Below are positions 12,355 through 23,418 of a DNA stretch of 64,000 nucleotides, in pieces. Positions within the stretch are counted from its first letter, which is position 1, and every line of letters begins with the position of its first letter. Made by a program: the position numbers and the translations under genes. Under the pieces are notes generated by a model. The model was not told the DNA's origin, made no database searches, and was given only the letters and a program-made list of their open reading frames with translations. The stretch is taken from contig JAGFMI010000013.1 of assembly GCA_021030905.1 (NCBI GenBank), positions 806,001-870,000 on the forward strand. The letters run 5' to 3'. This stretch comes from Pyrenula massariospora (taxonomy: Eukaryota; Ascomycota; Eurotiomycetes; Pyrenulales; Pyrenulaceae).

Positions 12355-14097
12355 CTACTTGACCACCACCCTAACCCCCAAACTCCCCTTCTTCGGCTTC
12401 GGCACCAAAAAGTCCCTCGCCACCTCCACATCCTCCCTCCCCGTCTCATACAGCTCCAGGTCAAACCTCCTCACCACGCTCGCCAGCATCAGATAGATCT
12501 CGCAATACGCCATCTGCATGCCCAGACACATCCTGCTCCCCCGCCCGAACGCCACCATGTACCGGCCGAGCGGTTTCACGCCGTCCGGGCCCGTGGGGTT
12601 GTTCAGCCAGCGGTCGGGGTTGTAGGTGTGGGAGTCCGGGAAGACGCGCTCGTTGTGGTGCATGTGGTATTGGTCCATGGAGACAGGGTACCCGGGGGGG
12701 ATGGTGTAGGGGCCGTAGGTGAAGGGGGTGGTGGGGCTGACGCGGGGGGAGCGTTGGACAATGCCGTAGGAGAGACGGAGGCCTATTGGGAAAAAGGAAG
12801 GAGGGGTTTTAGTGGGTGGTGGAATGTTTTTGGGAAGGAGGGCTGGTAAACGTACCTTCCTCGATACACGCGGTCAGGTACGGCAGAGCCTGGAGCTCGT
12901 TCCAGGTAGGCATATGGTTGGGATCGGGAATGGCGTCGTTGAGCTCTTTGCGAAGGCGGGCGCCAATCGCGGGATTGGCAGTGATGTGGAAGGACATCAT
13001 GGTGAGGGCCCAGCGTGTTGTTTCGAAGCCGGCGCCGACAACGCTGAAGGCCTCGTTTTCGACACGAAGGGGCGATTTTTCGCTCGGGGGAAGCTTGGAG
13101 TTGAGGACGTCCGTGAAGACGGTGTCGAATTGGGAATGCTTGGCATCGAGGTTGTTCCCGCTGAGCAATTCACGAGTCTGTCGATCTATCTCCTGTAAAT
13201 TTGCATTTGTTAGTAAATCGTTCTTGATAGATAGGTCCAACGTTGTGGCTAATCTCACTCTTCGATATTCAATGACGGGCTTGAGCGTTTTTGAGAGCGC
13301 CATGAGAAAATGGTCAGGAAACAAATTCATGGTTGGAACTATCCACGGCAGGTGCAACATCCAGTGCGTGGTCGCGGTCAAGTTGCCTATCGCTTTGGTG
13401 AATGGAGACTCCCATTTCGGCGTGTCAATCAAGTGCCATGACCTTGCGAATGCAAGTTCCGAGATGAGGTCTCCTGAGAGACAACCATAAACATCACTCA
13501 AGACAAGCACTTTTCCTTTGCCCTTGTACTCTGTTTCTAAGCGATGACAGACCTTATCAATGATAGATTGCATGAGTGGAGCGTGGCCTTGAATGCGCTG
13601 TTTGGAAAAGCATGGAGCAACTGCCTGTCTCCGCTGACGGTGAAGCTGATAGTCTGCGGTCGAAAACGCAGATAATGGAATGTTAAAGCGATTGGCTAGA
13701 CATTCGAGCTTGTCATAAGGTGGCGATGGGGTATATATTGTCTCAAAATACTCCGCATCATCAATGTGAACCTCCCAAGGGCTGATACGAACAATTGGGC
13801 CTTGGTACGCAATCAATACCTAGGATGATTTCGGGTTGAAAAAGGGCACAGACCATATTCTTCGTGCATTTTGCGGATTTCCCACAGGAAGGATCCTCCA
13901 CCTCCCACGATCAAATCATAATATGCCTCGTACCATTGCGTTAACGCGGCAAGCTTTGGGCCTGGTATATGCGCTATAGGACTAAAGTAGAGGCGATAAA
14001 CCGCAAGAACAGTAACGTATATCACCAGAGATAATCCCACAAGCAGAAACGAGCGGAAGAAGGTGATATTATCAAGAAAAGAACTGAAGATCGCCAT
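12355..14097 (-). CDS. Cytochrome P450 monooxygenase (4 exons)
   Basis: Exons 13854-14097, 13259-13800, 12856-13192 and 12355-12782 give 516 residues. An N-terminal membrane anchor (about residues 5-30) is followed by the proline hinge [10 protein letters not shown]. The I-helix oxygen motif is GAGFETT (about 314-320). The K-helix ExxR is E-G-L-R and is completed only by the 73-nt last intron. The heme loop [10 protein letters not shown] carries the thiolate Cys (about 452-461). Microsomal P450s of this layout oxidise secondary metabolites or lipids; overall it resembles the fungal trichodiene-oxygenase-like group, but the substrate cannot be told. The 66-nt intron at 13193-13258 (GTGAGA..TTTACAG with a CTAAC) is in frame, so retention would leave an open reading frame. 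Start: I use the ATG at 14097; an in-frame ATG at 14166 would add 23 residues. No cluster partners are nearby. Confidence 0.92.
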
Positions 14098-15153
14098 ACT
14101 GAATTGCGAATTAAAGGAAAGAGAAGAGATTGAAAGTTTAGGGAAAGCCTTGTGATATAAGAACATAAGATAGAACCAGTAGTCCTAAGTGAGATTTAGA
14201 ACTCCTAGCTTCCCTACATCTCACCAGTCCATACCCTGCTCTGGCATCTAAAAAGAAACGCTTTTGCCCCAAACGAGTGGTGCAACCTCAGCTGAACAAT
14301 TTGTGTAAGTGAGATTTGCAAATGTTGGTGTGCCACGTCGCACCGTCTGAGCGTCAAGTTCTCATAGTCATGTGCCAGAAGAAGCAGGAGAGTCAGGGTT
14401 GGCAAGGTTTTGATTCGTATTTCTGTCTGTAGAAAGGCGTGACTGATGAGTAAGGCAGCATTTCAGCTTGTCCATGCAGCGTAAGACTTAGATCCTCGAC
14501 CCAAGCAGGCCCGAGAACGTGCTGGACTTGTGAAACTAAGCAGTGACACATCTAGAGAAGTAATGAAGCACGAACGAGAATCCAATGGAAAGCATGATGA
14601 GTGGTTTGGTACCTAACTACAAACTCACCAAATGTAATGGCCTTTTGGAAGAGGATTGCTTGTGAAGATCATGGTGGCAATTTGAAAAAGATCGGTCAGC
14701 TTTGACCTTGTGAAGGTATCCTAAACTAGAATCCCGGCCCCTAAAAGTACCGGGTAGGGTATGTTAGCCATAGGCACTGCTCCCCACAAAGAGCTGGAGG
14801 TGTCACGGAGGCGAAAAGTGCTGCATGGCCCCGGCAGATTAAGACCCTGACTGATGCACGTCATAATTAGGTTCTATTAAAACGGTTGCCCCACCCCGCT
14901 ATGACTTAGGCCCTGGCAACCGGGAGCTTTCGGCTCGGGGGCTCCTTCATGATCATCACACTGCAATTTAGATCAGGATGTCGTGACGAAGTCGCCAATC
15001 GTACGCCTACACAGCTCGAGACAAGAATGAAGCTGGTTTCTGAATACCATTCTCGCGCCAAGGTATTCTTCCTGCATCCGCATCCCCCCCAGAACCATTG
15101 ATTCTCGTCATACGGGGGACCCCTCATCCTCCCCGCAAACCCCCTCTTGAAAA
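14098..15153. other. Intergenic region between divergent genes
   Basis: About one kilobase upstream of both the P450 (minus) and the TAG-interrupted gene (plus); it must contain both promoters. No coding frame with a family signature and no repeat was found. Confidence 0.5.
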
Positions 15154-15906
15154 ATGCCAGTTCCCGTCCCCCTCTCAGAAACCTCTAGCATCCTCGGCAT
15201 CCTCTCCTTCATCCTCACCGTCTTCAACCTCATCGGCATCTACGCCGACGCGTACCGCACCATCGTGAACGCGCCCACCGAGATCCGCGACGCGCTCTCC
15301 AACTTACGCATTGAATTGCTCTCCCAGCGCGACAATCTCAAGCGCACGCGCCGACAGCTGCGGCGCATGCACTCGGGCCGCGAGCCCGCGGTGACGACCA
15401 GCGAACGCTCGAAAGACGATGTGCTGCGGGTGTTGAGCGAGACGGTGGATGATCTGTGGGGCAGCTTCAAGACCCTTGAGCGGCCGTTCCTGGTGCGGGA
15501 TCCGAGGAGGGCGGAGAGGATAAGGAGGGGGGACTACTAGGGGGATAGTGATCTGGATGAGAAGACGAGGAAGGGTTTAGAGCAAGATCGGGACGAGGAG
15601 GATCTGAAGACATACTACAAGTGCGATTTTGGGCATCGGTTTTTGTGGTGGAGGAGTAAGAGTGAGGTGCGTGGGTTGGCGGAGATGGTGCAGAGGGTGC
15701 AGATTAGGAGGATTGAGAGGGAGGTGGGGGAGTTCGGCAGGGTAGCCGGGCGGTTAGAGAAGGTGTTGAGAGGATTAGAGGGGAGGGTGGGGAGTTTAGA
15801 TGAGAAATTGATGGTCGTTAGAAAGGTGGATGGGGGAAGGGTTAGAGATGGGGAGCGTAGGAGCGTGAGGGAGGCGAGCAGGGTGAGGAGGTATGATGAT
15901 GACTAA
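15154..15906 (+). CDS. Conserved fungal protein of unknown function, interrupted by an in-frame TAG
   Basis: One continuous frame of 251 codons, broken only by TAG at 15538-15540. The first half starts MPVPVPLSET, has a hydrophobic segment (SILGILSFILTVFNLIGIY) and then a basic helical region. The second half contains FLWWRSKSEV and a run of long helices (VQRVQIRRIEREV), and ends in an Arg/Asp tail. Both halves match one common fungal family of membrane-associated proteins (N-terminal hydrophobic helix, later a WW-Arg motif and VQRVQ..RIE), so they belong to one gene. The stop could be a real nonsense mutation, an assembly or base error, or part of a weak 48-nt in-frame intron (GTGCGG..ACTAG, about 15493-15540). 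Function unknown. Lies 182 nt from the 3' end of the convergent UPRT gene. Confidence 0.7.
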
Positions 15907-16088
15907 GGGAAAGGGTTCACAAGAGATGGATTATCTGGAACCAACAGTGCCTGTTCTGTGACAGATGGATCGTTCAGATCCTCACTGGCTGGCAACACAA
16001 CTCCTGGCTACCAGCGATGCTACGGCCGAGTACGATGTCATCCGAAATAACTTATCCGCCCAACGCCTCGCTCGCAAAACGGAGCTCA

Positions 16089-16890
16089 TCATTTACCCAT
16101 GGTCAAGAACAGCCGATCACCAATATCCCCCAGACCCGGTTTAATCATGCCCTTATCATTTAGCTCCTCATCTACACCACCGACCCATATCTCAGTCGCC
16201 TCCGGCCACTCCTCCGCCACTTTCTGCAGCCCGCCTTTACTCGCAAGGACCGCGATCACTATGATTCTCTGGACACCCCACTCTTTCAGCGTGTTAACAG
16301 CAGCGGCGCTTGTTCCACCAGTGGCTATCACTGGATCTAAGATGATGGCCAGTTGTGCCGCGGAGGTGTTTGTTCCGCGGGGTGAGTCGGCAGTCGGGCG
16401 TGTGAAGGGGAGGTTGTTGTAGTACTCGACGGGGTGAAGGGAGAGGGAATCGCGGAAGAGGCCAAGATGGTGGACTGAGACTGGTTCGGGAAGGATGGTC
16501 TGAACGGCTGGAAAAGACCGTTAGTGAGTTGGTGCTCAAGAACCAAAGTCGTCCTCCATTTACCTTCTAGCATCCCTAATCCTGACCGGAGGATAGGGAC
16601 GAGCGTGATCTTGGACGGTCCAATGGTATCTACATGGTAGTGATAACCAAGGGGCGATTTATCCTGCCAAAGGAACTCAGCTGTCATCCTCAAATGAGTG
16701 AGGAAAGGCGCACCGTCTCTTGTCCTCTCTCAACCTGTAGGCTGGAGCTTAAAGCTTCAGTTCCCAAAATCAATGCTATTTCATGTACCAAAGACCGCGT
16801 CTCCCTCGAATTTGCTGCTGCAGATCGGAGCTTTGAGAGCTTTGCTTTTAAGCAGGGATGATGCGAGACGTGGACGTTGGCATTTGCCAT
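16089..16890 (-). CDS. Uracil phosphoribosyltransferase, bacterial-like (3 exons)
   Basis: Exons 16735-16890, 16564-16663 and 16089-16507 join across 71- and 56-nt introns to give 224 residues. The enzyme converts uracil and PRPP to UMP in pyrimidine salvage. Visible features: VPILRSGLGMLE, VEYYNNLP, and the PRPP-binding loop LDPVIATGGTSAA (about 141-153), then the C-terminal uracil-binding region GLGDIGDRLF. The order and length follow the compact bacterial Upp type. The first residues, MANANVHVSHHP, are also typical. The frame across the first intron depends on the donor ACAG|GTTGAG and the acceptor GGCAG, which put DKSPLGYHY directly after SSSLQ. It is divergent from FEX with about 650 nt between starts. 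Confidence 0.92.
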
Positions 16891-17546
16891 TTGTGTGGAG
16901 GGTAGGAGGCGGTGAATTCAGCGGTGCGGTAATGTTGGCCTTGCTCAAATTAACGGCTTCTGCTGTGACAGGTATGACTTTCTGGTTTGATTTATAGGCT
17001 TAAGAAAATGAGGGCCGGGTCTCGCGCTGGCAGTTAGTTCCCAAATCTTTTCTTTGTCCTGCTAGCATAGCTGGACCCTTGCATATGAGCAGTATGATAG
17101 GGCGGGTAGCCGTTGGCGGGGTTTGCCGGGCATGGCTTGAGCGCAAGGATCGCAGCGCTGCCTTGGCTCCGAGGACGTGGTTCTCGGGCAGCCGTAACAG
17201 GGTCAACCCATGGCCATGCATGCGGTGTTGCACTTGAAGCAAAACAGAAAAAGATTAGACCTAACATGACTCAATACCTCAATCCGCCGTCTTTGACGTT
17301 CTGGCGAGCCTTTGAGTAAAACTATGACCCGCCGAGTCCCTCTGACACCTATTTCGGCATGTTGGCGACTCGTCCGCCCACCTTCGGCTCACGTGGCGTT
17401 TACATCATTCCCGCCCCTCCGTCGCGGCCCGTCTCGCGCAAAAGAAAATATGCCGCCTTCGTCTCATCCTTATCTCTCCTCCCTCTCCGACCCCAGGCCG
17501 CCACTCAACCTAGAGCAATAATTTACGATGCGAGCTAGGAGACTTG
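16891..17546. other. Shared promoter region of UPRT and FEX
   Basis: 656 nt between two divergent starts. It should contain the promoters and 5' leaders of both genes. No other coding frame or repeat is recognisable. Confidence 0.5.
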
Positions 17547-19043
17547 ATGTCTCGATCCCAGCGTCACCGCCCAATCTCAAGGATCCTGGAAGATTATGAG
17601 CATTCGGGCACAACCTCTGACGACGATCAAGTCCCGCAGACATTCTTGGATGATGAAGATGATGTCGAGCTACATCCCTGGAACAGCCTTGAAGGCGCTC
17701 AGAGAAGACCATCTCATCATCAAGAAGGCTCGAATCTGACCGAGCTCAATGCGCCAGCGCCATTCTCGCGGCGGAAATCAAAGAGTCCAAGCCTGGAAGA
17801 GGAGCAAAGGCGGTTATCTCTACGACCATCAAGAACCCCATCTCGGCATCAGGCATTTTTAACAGAACTCGCGGCACCTCCACCGTTTGCAAGGACATCT
17901 GACACTGAGACGACCTTCGATGGCTCTGGAACAAGGAAACAAAAAGCCGGCCCTGGACACCATGCCCATTCACGCCTCGCGACGGAACTGTACACGGTCT
18001 CGTACCTCATTTTCTTCTCGATCCTCGGCACGCTTGCTCGCCTTGGCCTCGAGGCTCTCACATTTTACCCTGGTGCGCCGGTTACGACAACCGTTCTGTG
18101 GGCCAACTTAGGCGGCAGCTTCTTCATGGGTTTTCTTAGTGAGGACCAACGCATTTTTCGAGAAGAATGGGGCGGATACAAGGGCGATAGTTCTTTCTCC
18201 TCGCTGCCGGAGAATAGCAAAGCTGCAGATCCAGCAGTGAAGAAAAAGCACTCGACCGTCAAGAAGACGATCCCGCTCTACATTGGGTTGGCTACCGGTT
18301 TCTGCGGGTCTTTTACCTCCTTTTCCTCTTTGATCCGGGACATCTTCTTAGAGGTGTCGAATGATCCGCATGTCCCGACGGTCAACCCATCGTTTTCTTC
18401 GACAGGCCCTCGCAGTGGCGGGTACAGCTTCATGGCAGCGGTTGCGGTGCTTCTTGTTGAGATCCTAGTCAGCGTGGGCAGTTTGCAAGCCGGCGCTCAC
18501 CTGGCGTTAGCACTGGATCCTGTGATACCCACACTCCCATTCATCTTCCTACGCCGAGTTGTCGACCCGTTTGTTGTTTTCCTCGGTTTTGGATGTTGGG
18601 TGGGAGCAGTCATATTCGCCATTTGGCCGCCGAAAGATTTTTGGCGAATCCGAGCTGTTTTCCCGATCGTATTTGCACCCACAGGCTGTCTTTTACGATT
18701 TTACGCTTCTAAATACCTTAATGCGCGCATTCCAGCGTTTCCACTCGGCACATTTTTCTCTAATGTCTTTGGTACCTTCATTCTAGCGATGAGTTTCGAT
18801 CTTCAGCATAGGTCAGGGGTGGCAGACAAGGTGGGCTGCCAGGTCTTACAAGGGATCATTGAGGGATTTTGCGGATGTCTGACCACGGTCAGTACATGGG
18901 TCTCCGAGTTGAACTCGTTGAGGAGGAAGCACGCCTATATCTACGGGCTGACGAGCGTGTTGGTCAGCTTTGGGTTTCTAGTAGTCATCATGGGCAGCCT
19001 GCGATGGACAAAAGGTTTTGCTCCATCGGCTTGCGGGGTGTAA
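17547..19043 (+). CDS. FEX1: Fluoride exporter FEX (two CrcB domains)
   Basis: Single-exon 498-residue plasma-membrane protein. About 150 polar residues at the N-terminus precede two fused CrcB-type domains. Domain 1 has TLARLGLE, WANLGGSFFMGF and GFCGSFTSFSS. Domain 2 has APTGCLLRFYASKY, GTFFSNVFGTF and GFCGCLTTVSTW. These glycine and asparagine motifs and the GFCG..T(S/T) signature are the pore and ion-coordinating elements of Fluc/FEX channels, which expel fluoride from the cytosol. Eukaryotic FEX proteins are such in-tandem fusions joined by a linker helix, here around LPFIFLRRVVDPFVVF. The ATG at 17547 is used rather than the preceding TTG. Likely constitutive housekeeping gene. Confidence 0.94.
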   Translation: MSRSQRHRPISRILEDYEHSGTTSDDDQVPQTFLDDEDDVELHPWNSLEGAQRRPSHHQEGSNLTELNAPAPFSRRKSKSPSLEEEQRRLSLRPSRTPSRHQAFLTELAAPPPFARTSDTETTFDGSGTRKQKAGPGHHAHSRLATELYTVSYLIFFSILGTLARLGLEALTFYPGAPVTTTVLWANLGGSFFMGFLSEDQRIFREEWGGYKGDSSFSSLPENSKAADPAVKKKHSTVKKTIPLYIGLATGFCGSFTSFSSLIRDIFLEVSNDPHVPTVNPSFSSTGPRSGGYSFMAAVAVLLVEILVSVGSLQAGAHLALALDPVIPTLPFIFLRRVVDPFVVFLGFGCWVGAVIFAIWPPKDFWRIRAVFPIVFAPTGCLLRFYASKYLNARIPAFPLGTFFSNVFGTFILAMSFDLQHRSGVADKVGCQVLQGIIEGFCGCLTTVSTWVSELNSLRRKHAYIYGLTSVLVSFGFLVVIMGSLRWTKGFAPSACGV

Positions 19044-20265
19044 TGCCAATACTCTTTACATCCCGAATAGATAGACCTGGGTATAAAGATCAATGAGATG
19101 CATTAAGAATATTAATGCTCTGTAACGTGGTGTCTTGGACGATAAGATGATCGACTTATTGTTGTGTGGCATCCACGCAATCGGCGTCTCAGATGTCGAC
19201 GCCCCCCTCCGATCACCCGTTCACTAGCGGGGCTAAACTTGGAGAAAGGCGTAATCAATAATGACTCTCCTTGGCGAACAGCTTCCACATGAGATGGGTG
19301 TGTTTCTGCGGACTGTCTTGAACAACTCTTGACGACAACTACAGAGAATGCAGGTCCTTATTGTTTCTCTCACGTAACCTCTCAGTTTAAGTCGTACGAA
19401 CCTGCGAGCGCCCCGGTCTGTCAGATAATTGCACTCACCCACCGAGCCCCACTGAAACGATCCTGCGACCCCCAATTTCGGAAAAGGCAGTTGAGGCACT
19501 CCGGCAGCTTTACCTGACTGCGTCTTAGTCAGGGAGTCAAGCATTTCGCTAAGGCAGCCCCCTTCAATTATTGGCAGACCCCCGGCAAGCCCCCTAAGCA
19601 TAGCTGAGTTCTCTCATTTCGTGGTCACGCCCTTTTCGTGGTGGTAGTGCTGTTGATCTTCAAGTCTCGTTCTTTCTCCTTCGTACGCTCCTTAGGATTT
19701 CTTGATCTTGAACTCTAGCATCCGTGACGTTTCTCACAGACACTCCTTTCGTTCTAATCTCGAGGCTGAATCTACTCAACCTTAATATCGGCCCTCTGTC
19801 GCTCTTTCCCTTCCGAGTATCCGGTATTCCAAAAGCTGAAACTCGCCTCAACCTACACCTGTGCACATGCTCAACGCTCCACATACACTTCTGTTCATCC
19901 ATTCGTTACACTGCATCATTTTGACTTCGGGTCGTCCGGAACTCAGCCCCAATTGACACGGCAGTCTTTCCTTCGAGAACCATCTGTCTGTAAACCTTAC
20001 TTACCTTGCGTACCGCTTCCAGCCGTTTCGCCGCTCTGCCAACACCTGCAGCGCTATCAGGTAAGCTTCCCTACCTGCGCCTGACTTGCCATTGCTCTGT
20101 CCTGTGTCTTGGGTATAATTGAGTTTGTTGTTGATCAAGCGGCTGGGTGACTGACTGTTACCGTACTGCAGGCGGAGGTCGAGTGATTCTCGTTGCGAGA
20201 CTGTCTCAAGTCGCTCTCTTGGACATCCGTCGTTAAGTCTCGCTGACGACGGTATTACCGAAACC
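19044..20265. other. Intergenic region and 5' leader of the GPI-protein gene
   Basis: 1.2 kb between FEX and the next plus-strand start. The right part looks like a transcribed leader, with pyrimidine-rich stretches at 19620-20000 and a probable leader intron listed separately. No coding gene is supported. Confidence 0.5.
20061..20171 (+). other. Probable 5'-UTR intron
   Basis: A 111-nt segment opens with GTAAGC after TATCAG and closes with GTACTGCAG. CTGAC-type branch candidates lie about 20-25 nt before the acceptor. It sits 94 nt upstream of the ATG at 20266 in a region without an open frame, so it would be spliced from the leader. RNA evidence is lacking. Confidence 0.5.
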
Positions 20266-20838
20266 ATGCACTTTCTCCCTACTGCCGCAACTCTCGTCCT
20301 CTTATCAGTCCCCGGCCTCACTCAAGATCTCACAACCACAGCTCCCTCAGAACCATCCACATCCACCCCCTCCACAACACCAGACCAAATCCTCTCCCTC
20401 CTCTCCGCCGGCTTCGTCCCCCTCACCTCCTTCACCCCTTCGACACTCGCCCCATCTCCCTCGTCACCTCCTTCAGAAAACAACCACCACCTCGACCTCC
20501 GCGAAATCGTCGACGGCGCCGCCCCCGCCCAGCCTCCAAGCGTTGTCACCCAGCAGTCCCCGATAACCACTGTGCTCAACAACGGCGTCGCCATGGTCTA
20601 CACGCAGCTGTTTTCGAGTATCCCACAACAGCTGCCCGGGCCGAAACAGGGATCCATCGGGCTGGGCACGATTCCGGGGACGGTCGGGGGCGCCGAAAAG
20701 AGAAACACTGTTGAGACCGCAAAGCCAGAGGTCGTGCTGGTGAGGCGGGAGGGAAGCGGCGCGGAGGCGACGAAACGAAAACTCGGCAGTGTGCTGGCGT
20801 TAGGGGTAGGTGTTGCGGCGGCTGCTATTGTTATATGA
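20266..20838 (+). CDS. Small Ser/Thr-rich GPI-anchored-like wall protein (Kre1-like)
   Basis: 190 residues with an N-terminal signal peptide (MHFLPTAATLVLLSVPGLTQ) and a Ser/Thr/Pro-rich middle (about 20-75) suited to O-mannosylation. A conserved piece follows: VYTQLFSSIPQQ, then SIGLGTIPGTVG. The C-terminal hydrophobic tail of small residues (VLALGVGVAAAAIVI) follows a basic spacer, as in GPI-anchor signals. The YTQ.F..plus SIGLGT pattern resembles fungal Kre1-type cell-wall proteins, which act in beta-1,6-glucan assembly. That link is from memory of the motif and is tentative. Probably a cell-surface protein. A leader intron may lie upstream. Confidence 0.75.
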   Translation: MHFLPTAATLVLLSVPGLTQDLTTTAPSEPSTSTPSTTPDQILSLLSAGFVPLTSFTPSTLAPSPSSPPSENNHHLDLREIVDGAAPAQPPSVVTQQSPITTVLNNGVAMVYTQLFSSIPQQLPGPKQGSIGLGTIPGTVGGAEKRNTVETAKPEVVLVRREGSGAEATKRKLGSVLALGVGVAAAAIVI

Positions 20839-22045
20839 CAAGCAGAACGGACATCAAAGACAGTAAGCAGGGAGAGAAAAACGGAGGACTTTCGGATTGA
20901 AAAATGAGAGCAATAGACGACGCGATACGGTCCACGACCACCTCTCCGACATTCTCGCGGCTTTCTCGTACCTCCATTCTCTGACGACAAGCTCTGAGCG
21001 CGCACGCATTTGTGGACCAAAGCGTGACTCTCGAGGAGCACAGGTCGCAGCACATTTTTTGCGATCTATCTCTTTCGATTCTTTTCAGCGCATCTCGTGC
21101 ATCTTCAGCGTTTCAAAATCAAGAAAAGCGGCTAGACAGAGGCTAGATTTTTTTCTCTCCAGATAGATAGGGAGGAATTTTAGTGTCATCTTCGGAAACA
21201 AAATAATGAAGCGGAATTATTCTTGTTACCTCAACTTTCAAATTGTTCAGTGCATACTGCAATGTGATCCTCGCTTCTTGACGGGGATAGTTGTGACTGG
21301 AGACGGCAACCAGGTTGAATTACAGCCACAGCAGAACCTTGTAATCACTTCGAATAAAATATCATCAGGCGAGAAAGATGTGAAAAGAAGTAGCCACGCA
21401 GTCCAGAAGAAAGAACAAACAATCAGCGGGCGTGTGAGGACTGCCCCTCCTACTTATACTGTACACCGGCGCCAAATACCCAAGCGCCAGAGAAGGGGCC
21501 GTTTTGGGGCGGCCTCGTGTCTAAAGTACAGCGCACCCCCTCACTCATCTCCCCGCCCCGAAACGGGTTAAGTTCTCCTTTTCTTGACACTTGACTGTCT
21601 ACCGGAAGAGGAATTAGATGGCTGCTCCCGTGATTCTAGTCTTTGCCGCGCTGATTGTTAAGGATGTCTGTCTTTGGTCTGCCTTTCTCTGTTGCCGTCG
21701 CCGGCACCGTTGAGTGTTTGTAGACGGATTTTGTGGGGGGAGGTGGGATAGCTTGAGATGGCTAGCTGGACGAGTGCTTAGAGGTCGTGTTGGGATATCT
21801 GGATTGTAGGACATGGCTGGCTAGGTGGGAGTTGAATAGAAGTGTTCATGTGAGTCCAATTTTTGCTGTTCTTGGTTTGGTGATGTTTTTGCTTTTACTT
21901 TAGACTTCTGTAAGCGCTTTTAACAGGTTGGTGACAGTTACAGTCACCAGCTGTTCTTGAATATATCTGTGTAAGATAGAGGGACTGACAGACCCTAACG
22001 AGCTGGCGAGTCTTCTAGCTCGAACACCTACAGAACGAATGCTTG
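20839..22045. other. Intergenic region between convergent genes
   Basis: 1.2 kb of shared 3' flank between the GPI-protein gene (plus) and the F-box/ankyrin gene (minus). Several short frames on both strands carry no family signature; I see no gene or repeat. Confidence 0.5.
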
Positions 22046-23394
22046 CTATCCCAGCGCTGGCCTTTCCGTGGCACCGGGGCTCGTTTTGGCGCATACTCTG
22101 CAGGCCGCGATCCCGCAGTCGGGGCACTGAAAGAACGACCCCTTGGCCCATTCTCGATGACAGAAAGCGCAGTCTCCGTTCCCTTTCTTCCTATTCCAAC
22201 AGAGCGAAGCGTGCGAGCAGGTCGTCGTCGTCGTCGTCGCCGCCGCCGCCGCCATGCATTTCACCGCGGAGCCCGACTCTTTGCTCCGTTGTTCGGCTTT
22301 GACTCTCATGTCAGACCACGCGTGACGAGCGGCGTCTTGCGCTGGGGTGGTAATAAAAGTTTCCTTCTTTTGGGTCTCTTCTTGGCGTCCATTGCGTATC
22401 TTCTCGTCCCCTTTTCTCACGCTGTCTGCACATCTGGCTTTCCGATCTCGTTGCGAGCGCAGCTTTTGCTCAGTTGCCTCACTCCGTGTAGCAGCAGCCG
22501 CTGCCTGGAGCTTTTTTTCTTCCGACACTTTTCGCGCTGCTTCGGCTTGCCTGGCGAGGTACTTGGCCCAGAGGTGCTGCAAGAGCTTCGCCTTGTGCCC
22601 GGGCAGCTGATCGGCACGGGTGTTCGCTTCGTGGAGCAGAACGCGAGATCCCCTGTTCAAGAAGCACTTGAGATTCGAGCCTTCGATCTGCCGCTTCGGC
22701 GTCTCTCCGTTCCGGTTCCGCGCATGTATATCGGCATCGCTTACCAATAACCACTGCGCAGCTCTAAACCGGTCTATGGGCGACCAGTTCCTATGGCATT
22801 TCAAGGCTAGGTGAAGAGGGGTATTGAGCTCGGAATCCCTCGCCATCACATTGGCGCCTGCATGGGTGAGTATCCGCACAATCTCAGTATGTCCTCTCAA
22901 GCAAGCGGCGTGAAGAGCAGTCCTCCCATCATATAATAAATGCTTGCTTGTTCCTTCAGTATCTGCTCCATTATCAACCAGCAGTTGTACGATTCTGTCG
23001 TGCCCCCACGCAGATGATATGTAGAGAGCTGTGTAACCTGTAGGACCATCTCTTCTAAGTAGATCCTTTGCATCGAAAATCCTCAACCGAAGGGGGGGGC
23101 CCTTGTCAAAAGCTTAGATTCTCTACAGGTGCCCGACCGCACATTCACATCCCCCCCATTCGCAACCGACATGGCAACAGACCTCTCCAGCCCACTCTTA
23201 GCGGCCCAGAGCAACGCCGAGCTCGCACCTTGTTCCGCGTTTCGTTTATACAGCAGTCCGTTGAGGAGATGGTAGAGGCGGCGATGCGTGCGGGCAAAGG
23301 CGTTGAGGCTGCGCTCCGAGTCGATGTGCTCGGCGATTGAGAGCAGGAGCTCGTTTGCAAGGGAAAGCAGCGAGGCTGGCATTACGCATGACAT
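22046..23394 (-). CDS. F-box-like / ankyrin-repeat / zinc-finger protein with a frame break
   Basis: Two overlapping frames make one gene. Residues 1-50 resemble an F-box (SLLSLANELLLSIAEHI, then NAFARTHRRLYHLLN), followed by the start of ankyrin repeats (NGGDVNVRSG). The second frame continues with clear ankyrin repeats (GYTALYISSAWGHDRIV, then TALHAACLRGHTEIVRILT, then NTPLHLALK). Next come a Lys/Arg/Gln-rich helix, an Ala5-Thr6 run from a trinucleotide repeat, and a C-terminal zinc-binding module (HASLC, CAFC, FFQCPDCGIAACRVC). F-box plus ankyrin proteins usually recruit substrates to SCF ubiquitin ligases. The frame changes at a run of eight G (plus strand 23092-23099); one more C on the coding strand restores it. 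Alternatively, a weak intron GTCGGG..TTGAG would join NVR to IFDAKD. Confidence 0.75.
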
Positions 23395-23418
23395 GGTCCG
23401 AGGAGGCTAAGTCTGACC

